The position numbers and the translations under genes are program-made. Under the pieces are notes generated by a model that was not told the DNA's origin, made no database searches, and was given only the letters and a program-made list of their open reading frames with translations. Positions 9,003 through 12,034 of a stretch of DNA of 12,034 nt are shown here, piece by piece. Source of the DNA: Phyllobacteriaceae bacterium (GTDB lineage Bacteria > Pseudomonadota > Alphaproteobacteria > Rhizobiales > Ancalomicrobiaceae); NCBI GenBank assembly GCA_012517025.1, contig JAAYVT010000225.1:1-12034 (forward strand). Direction: 5' to 3'. How positions within the stretch are numbered: the first letter of the stretch is position 1; each line of letters opens with the position of its first letter.

Positions 9003-9877
9003 TCGAAATAGGCCTCCTCGATCTCCTTCAGCCGCTCGGCCGAATCGCGGAAGTCCTCGACCGCCGCCCGCGCCGTCACCGGTACGTCGCCGATCTCCAA
9101 CGTGTCGAGCACGATCGTGTCCATGGCGTTGAAGAACTGCACCGACCAGACGTTTCGCACCCCGGTCGCCACGATCCGGCAGGTGCCGTAGCCGCGCGAC
9201 AGCATCTGCACCGGCCCCGGTCCGAGCGTCTCCTGCAGATGCGCCATGTCGACGTCCGACATCGGGAAGAGCGAGAAGGTGATGGTGTGCGACGGCGCGC
9301 CGGGCTGAAACGCCAGCGCCCGATCGCGGATCTCGGTGAGGAGCGACATCACGTTCATCGCGCCCTCGGGCGGCGGCGGCAGAGCGTCGAGCACCCGCGT
9401 CATCCGCGCCGCCCGCTCGATCGCCGCCGGCACCGTCGCGACCTCGACGTAATCGGCGACGAGCGCGCCGGACGCGTCGACGAAGCGCACCCGCCACAGG
9501 CCGGCCATCACCGATTCCTGCGCCTGCGCGATCACCCCGTCCGGCAACGCGACGGTCGCCGACACCTCGCCCTCGCCGAGCACCTGCCCGATCAACTCGA
9601 GGTCGTCGGCGCCCCAACCGGAGAGATCGAAGAGCCGCGACGGCGCGGTCTCCTCCTGCGTCTCCAGCGCCGCGACCAGCTCCGGCAGCAGCGCCGCGAC
9701 CTTCGGGCAGCGCCCGATCAGCTCCGCCGCGCTCGCCGTGGCGAGGAACGAGATCGTCCCCGCCCCGGTCAGACCCGACCGGCCGGAAAAACCCGATGCG
9801 GTCTCGTCGACGCCGATCGGCACCATCGAGACCCCGTCCTCCGCGCCCTCCGGCGCCACCCAGAATCCGGCCTTCAT
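8999..9877 (-). CDS. hupH: HupH, hydrogenase expression/maturation protein (HyaF-like)
   Basis: 292 residues, usual for the HupH/HyaF family. It begins MKAGFWVAPEG and contains the two repeated HupH-type segments, one around LFDLSGWGADDLELIGQVLG with GLWRVRF, the second around SRGYGTCRIVATGVRNVWSVQFFN and LDTLEIGDVPVTARAA. The role is not known in biochemical detail; mutants of the family are impaired in processing of the hydrogenase small subunit. No signal peptide or membrane segment is seen, so it is cytoplasmic. The ATG at 9877 overlaps the hupG stop as ATGA, with GGGAGGAG just upstream. Longer in-frame starts upstream only shadow hupG. Confidence 0.94.
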   Translation of the reverse strand: MKAGFWVAPEGAEDGVSMVPIGVDETASGFSGRSGLTGAGTISFLATASAAELIGRCPKVAALLPELVAALETQEETAPSRLFDLSGWGADDLELIGQVLGEGEVSATVALPDGVIAQAQESVMAGLWRVRFVDASGALVADYVEVATVPAAIERAARMTRVLDALPPPPEGAMNVMSLLTEIRDRALAFQPGAPSHTITFSLFPMSDVDMAHLQETLGPGPVQMLSRGYGTCRIVATGVRNVWSVQFFNAMDTIVLDTLEIGDVPVTARAAVEDFRDSAERLKEIEEAYFE

Positions 9878-10332
9878 GCCCGCTCCTCCCGGTCCGCCGC
9901 CCGCGACGTGGTGAAGGCGACCCGCGGCCGCTCCTCGGCGACCAACGCCGGCGCGTCCGGCGCCAGCGCCGCCTCGATCTTCTCCATGTACTCCGACCAG
10001 TCGCGGATCTTCGGCAGCACCGCGACGGTCTCGTCCCGGCGCGTCACCACCAGCGACGGCATCACCGCCACGTGGAAGCGCGAGGCGAGCCCCGCCTCCG
10101 CCGCCCGGTCGACCACCGCGCCGCGCAGCCGGCGCTGGAAGGCGGCGAGGATCTCCGGCATCACCACCGCGACGTCGAGCGTTTCGGCCCGCGTCGCCGG
10201 ATCGCCGGTGAAGAACAACAACACGTGCTCCGCTTCGCCGCTCGCCGGCGCCAGGCAGGCGTCGATCGAGGTCGCGTCGACCGTCGGCAGGCCGTATCGC
10301 TCGGCCAGGGCCGTCAACAAGGGGTGGGACAT
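9874..10332 (-). CDS. hupG: HupG, HyaE-like thioredoxin-fold chaperone
   Basis: 152 residues, normal for HupG/HyaE. The family has a thioredoxin fold but no CxxC redox site, and that holds here: the only cysteine is C26. VLLFFTGDP (about 37-45), FHVAVMPSLVV and the following LPKIRDWSEYMEKI are the recognisable core. HyaE binds the Tat signal of the hydrogenase small subunit as a proofreading chaperone. The ATG at 10332 is preferred because GGGAGGAG lies three to six bases upstream. An in-frame start at 10485 would run through a sigma-54 promoter and inverted repeats, so it was not used. It is the first gene after the internal regulatory region. Confidence 0.9.
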   Translation of the reverse strand: MSHPLLTALAERYGLPTVDATSIDACLAPASGEAEHVLLFFTGDPATRAETLDVAVVMPEILAAFQRRLRGAVVDRAAEAGLASRFHVAVMPSLVVTRRDETVAVLPKIRDWSEYMEKIEAALAPDAPALVAEERPRVAFTTSRAADREERA

Positions 10333-10386
10333 CGCTCCTCCCGGATGAAACTTCGAAATGGTTTCCAACATCGTTTCGAGTTCGGC

Positions 10387-10402
10387 AGCAATCCGCATGC
10401 CA
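10387..10402 (-). promoter_or_regulatory. Sigma-54 (-24/-12) promoter upstream of hupG
   Basis: The minus strand reads TGGCATG-CGGA-TTGCT, matching the RpoN consensus TGGCACG-N4-TTGC(A/T) at all but one position. The invariant GG (10401-10400) and GC (10389-10388) have the required ten-base gap. Taking the C at 10388 as -12 puts transcription start near 10376, leaving a 44-base leader with a strong ribosome site before the hupG ATG. A sigma-54 activator of the HupR family is encoded at the end of this operon. No NifA-type TGT-N10-ACA site and no TTG-N5-CAA HupR-type site were found in the upstream spacer. Confidence 0.75.
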
Positions 10403-10440
10403 ATCTTCGTTCCACCAGATGACGAGCGAGCGACCACCGT

Positions 10441-10462
10441 TTTCCGGTTCCCCGACCGGAAA
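10441..10462. promoter_or_regulatory. Inverted repeat, possible activator or repressor site
   Basis: A perfect eight-base inverted repeat, TTTCCGGT / ACCGGAAA, separated by six bases. It lies about 65-86 bases upstream of the predicted sigma-54 start of hupG, a suitable place for an upstream activator site. It matches no operator I can name. It could also form a small RNA hairpin if the region is transcribed through from hupF. Confidence 0.4.
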
Positions 10463-10478
10463 CGGCGACCCGACGACC

Positions 10479-10490
10479 ATCGCATGCGAT
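10479..10490. promoter_or_regulatory. Perfect 12-base palindrome ATCGCATGCGAT
   Basis: A perfect palindrome about 103-114 bases upstream of the predicted sigma-54 start, flanked by GACGA on one side and TCGTC on the other, which extends the symmetry with a one-base offset. Possible protein-binding site; no known operator recognised. Confidence 0.35.
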
Positions 10491-10503
10491 CGTCGCGCTT
10501 CCA

Positions 10504-10517
10504 ATGATGGAAATCAA
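10504..10517 (-). promoter_or_regulatory. FNR/FixK/FnrN-type box
   Basis: The minus strand reads TTGAT-TTCC-ATCAT, matching nine of ten defined positions of TTGAT-N4-ATCAA. It lies 51 bases after the hupF stop. Centred at 10510.5, a class II promoter would start near 10469, where the minus strand has only a weak -10-like GATGGT. It is about 134 bases upstream of the predicted sigma-54 start. In Rhizobium leguminosarum, FnrN boxes drive the hyp genes, so oxygen control here is plausible. An IHF-like AATCAA element overlaps the same bases. Confidence 0.6.
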
Positions 10518-10536
10518 ATGATCAGAACGTGAGCCC

Positions 10537-10559
10537 CCCGTCGACGCTCGTTCGACGGG
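10537..10559 (-). terminator. GC-rich hairpin just after hupF, possible terminator or mRNA 3'-end stabiliser
   Basis: Perfect eight-base stem CCCGTCGA / TCGACGGG with a seven-base loop, starting nine bases after the hupF stop. On the minus strand it is followed by GGGCTCACGTTCTGATC and not a run of T, so it is not a classical intrinsic terminator. Its place at the end of hupF, ahead of a new promoter region, suggests a partial terminator or protection of the upstream mRNA end. Confidence 0.4.
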
Positions 10560-10568
10560 CGACGGCGA

Positions 10569-10868
10569 TCACGTCTTCTCGATCAGGAAGTCGGGGAGCT
10601 GCGGCTCGCGGTCGACGAGATCGGCGAAGAGGTGATCGAAGCTCTCGCCGGCGAGCGCGGCGGCCACCCCGGCGAGCGCGTTGTCGATCGTCTCGGCTTC
10701 GGCGTCGTCGAGCACCCGGACGGCGCTGTCGATGTGGACGAGCACCTTGGTGCCGACCGGCTGAGCGCCGACCAGCAACATCGACACCCGCCGGGTCTCG
10801 CCTTCGCGCCCGCACAGCGCGGTGAAGTCGTCGCCCTCGACGACGGTCATCGGAATGCCGAGACACAT
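10569..10868 (-). CDS. hupF: HupF, HypC-like chaperone of the large subunit
   Basis: 99 residues. It begins MCLGIP like HypC but is longer and has the HupF-specific tail FADLVDREPQLPDFL (81-95). GTKVLVHIDSAVRVLD (39-54) is the shared OB-fold core. In Rhizobium, HupF binds the large subunit HupL and protects it when hydrogenase is made in the presence of oxygen. The ATG at 10868 has GGGGAG nine bases upstream and lies 31 bases after hupD. Together with hypC at 3116-3352 the cluster carries both paralogues. In R. leguminosarum a nickel permease gene, hupE, lies between hupD and hupF; here there is no room for one. Confidence 0.95.
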   Translation of the reverse strand: MCLGIPMTVVEGDDFTALCGREGETRRVSMLLVGAQPVGTKVLVHIDSAVRVLDDAEAETIDNALAGVAAALAGESFDHLFADLVDREPQLPDFLIEKT

Positions 10869-10890
10869 GGGCGAACGCTCCCCATGAAAT

Positions 10891-10911
10891 CGGATCGCCT
10901 CAGGCGATCCG
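10891..10911 (-). other. Hairpin at the hupD stop codon
   Basis: Perfect nine-base inverted repeat CGGATCGCC / GGCGATCCG with a three-base loop that is exactly the hupD stop codon TGA. The left arm on the minus strand encodes the last residues of HupD. No T-run follows, so it is unlikely to terminate; it may adjust hupF translation or mark an RNA processing point. Confidence 0.5.
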
Positions 10912-11463
10912 CCGCTCGTAGGCGGAGAAGTCGACGTCGTTGGAAAGAAGCGGCTCCGCCGCCTCCACCCGCGCCTCGACCGTGATACCCCAACCGGCGA
11001 GAATGTCCACCGCCGCCGCCAGGGCGGCCTCGAGTGCGTCACGCACCGGTTCGGTGAGTGGCCCGCCCCAATCCTCGAGATCGAGCGGCTGGCACCCGAC
11101 CAGCGCCAGATCGCGCGGAGTGGCGGAAAGCAGATCGGCGGCGGAGAGCACCTCCTGGAAGCCGGTCTGATGCAGGCTCATCTTCTTGGCGCCGGTGAAC
11201 TTCGGCACCTCGTCGCCGCGCACGATCTTCAACGTGCCCGGTTCGAGCCCGTAGTCGATCGCGTCGAACACCAAGAGCCGGTCGTGCTCCTGCAGGAAGT
11301 TGACGAGGTAGAGCCCCTGGGTGCCGCCGTCGAGCACGGTGACGTCGTCGGAGAGGCGGTACCGGCGGTGGAACTCCTCCACCGCCCGAACCCCGAACCC
11401 CTCGTCCGCCCACAAGATGTTGCCGATGCCGAGCACCAGCGTCCGCGAGGGAGTGGTCGCCAT
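10900..11463 (-). CDS. hupD: HupD, hydrogenase-specific maturation endopeptidase
   Basis: 187 residues, typical for HyaD/HybD/HupD proteases. It removes the C-terminal extension of the large subunit after nickel insertion, which closes the active site. Nickel-sensing residues are recognisable: E21 in GIGNILWADEGFG, D67 in LLVFDAID, and H98 in SLHQTG. GGTQGLYL (46-53) is also a family signature. It starts four bases after the hupC stop, with AAGGA eight bases upstream of the ATG. The gene looks intact and ends in a stem-loop. Confidence 0.96.
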   Translation of the reverse strand: MATTPSRTLVLGIGNILWADEGFGVRAVEEFHRRYRLSDDVTVLDGGTQGLYLVNFLQEHDRLLVFDAIDYGLEPGTLKIVRGDEVPKFTGAKKMSLHQTGFQEVLSAADLLSATPRDLALVGCQPLDLEDWGGPLTEPVRDALEAALAAAVDILAGWGITVEARVEAAEPLLSNDVDFSAYERRIA

Positions 11464-11467
11464 CGGC

Positions 11468-12034
11468 TCAGTCCTTCAGATCGTCGCGGAACAGACGCTC
11501 GCCCGACACCATCGACGAGATCATCGACTGACGGGAGAGAATGTCCTCGCGCACCGCCGCGTAGACGTGGACGACGACGAAGGTGACGATCGCCCACATG
11601 CCGAGGTGATGGTACGTGTGCAGATCCTGGCTGTTCGGGAAGATCGAGAACATCCATCCGGCGATGGCGTAGTAGAAGCTCTCGCGCCCCGCCCCTTCCG
11701 AATAGAGCGCCAGCCCAGAGAAGATCATGAACACCAGGAACAACATGAAGGTGAACATGGCGATGTGGGCGAGTGGGTTGTGGCCGATGTACTTCTTCGG
11801 GTCCTTGACCAGGAAGGCGTACCAACGGGCCTCGTAGAGCACGCCCCAGAGCCAGGTCTTGTTCCACACCGGCAGATAGAACAGCTGGCGCGAGAACTGG
11901 TTGCCGACGAAGGCCCAGTAGATGCGCACCAGGAAGAACACGATCAGCGTCTGCCCCGCCGCGAAATGGGCGAAGCGGATGTAGCCCATCAGGAAGTGGG
12001 CCGAGGCCTCGCCCGGAACGGACGGCAGCGGCGA
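11468..12034 (-). CDS. hupC: HupC, [NiFe]-hydrogenase b-type cytochrome subunit (N-terminus outside window)
   Basis: The visible part is 188 residues and the frame is open past base 12034; full proteins are about 240 residues, so one N-terminal membrane segment is missing. HupC anchors the HupSL dimer to the inner membrane and carries two b hemes that pass electrons to quinone. Three hydrophobic segments are visible, at about 16-43, 85-111 and 138-160 of the visible part. Histidines in RFAHFAA, HNPLAH, YHHLGMW and VHVYAA are candidate heme ligands. The stretch SVPGEASAHFLMGYIRFAHF is typical of the family; the ATG at 11989 is internal and not the start. hupS and hupL should lie immediately upstream. 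Confidence 0.96.
   Translation of the reverse strand, partial: SPLPSVPGEASAHFLMGYIRFAHFAAGQTLIVFFLVRIYWAFVGNQFSRQLFYLPVWNKTWLWGVLYEARWYAFLVKDPKKYIGHNPLAHIAMFTFMLFLVFMIFSGLALYSEGAGRESFYYAIAGWMFSIFPNSQDLHTYHHLGMWAIVTFVVVHVYAAVREDILSRQSMISSMVSGERLFRDDLKD

Noticed and set aside
10333..10485. Longer HupG starting at 10485
   Set aside because: The extra N-terminus would lie over the inverted repeat and the sigma-54 promoter, is unlike HyaE proteins, and the ATG at 10332 has an excellent ribosome site.
10314..10517. Small separate gene in the hupF-hupG spacer
   Set aside because: The 67-codon minus-strand frame overlaps hupG out of frame, crosses the regulatory elements and resembles nothing known.
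10511..10523. IHF site (AATCAA-N4-TCA on the plus strand)
   Set aside because: It has one mismatch, overlaps the better-supported FNR/FixK box, and lies farther upstream than IHF sites usually do at sigma-54 promoters.

Overview
The window is one continuous stretch of an uptake [NiFe]-hydrogenase gene cluster. Every gene is on the minus strand, so transcription runs from high to low coordinates. The base composition is very GC-rich. The gene order hupC-D-F-G-H-I-J-K-hypA-B-F-C-D-E followed by a HupR/HoxA-type regulator is that of alphaproteobacterial group 1 membrane-bound uptake hydrogenases (Rhizobium leguminosarum, Bradyrhizobium, Rhodobacter). I infer an alphaproteobacterium and cannot name the genus. 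The structural genes hupS and hupL should lie just beyond base 12034, and the rest of hupR lies before base 1.

Layout in transcription order. At 12034-10569 are hupC (membrane cytochrome b, 5' end cut by the window), hupD (endopeptidase that processes HupL) and hupF (HypC-like chaperone). At 10568-10333 is the only real intergenic region. It holds a hairpin just after hupF, a near-perfect FNR/FixK box, two inverted repeats and a very good sigma-54 (-24/-12) promoter. At 10332-7115 are hupG, hupH, hupI, hupJ and hupK, accessory factors for maturing the small and large subunits. At 7122-892 are hypA, hypB, hypF, hypC, hypD and hypE, the pleiotropic machinery for nickel insertion and Fe(CN)2CO assembly. 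At 855-1 is the N-terminal 285 residues of hupR, an NtrC-family response regulator that works with sigma-54. From hupG to hypE nearly every junction is an ATGA, TGATG or GTGA overlap or a gap of a few bases, which points to one translationally coupled operon.

How the genes work together. HypF and HypE make the cyanide ligands, and HypC and HypD assemble Fe(CN)2CO. HypA and HypB deliver nickel, HupF and HupK assist the large subunit, and HupG, HupH, HupI and HupJ help the small subunit. HupD then cleaves mature HupL, and HupC passes electrons from H2 to the quinone pool. The regulator at the far end of the operon could act on the sigma-54 promoter in front of hupG.

The parts most worth a second look are an in-frame TAG codon that splits hupK into 91- and 282-codon parts with the reading frame intact on both sides, the double regulatory region (FNR/FixK box plus sigma-54 promoter) inside the cluster, and a very long histidine-rich tract in HypB (41 His in 88 residues). 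I see no mobile element, tRNA, rRNA or CRISPR, and no wholly new system: this is a known kind of cluster with some unusual details.
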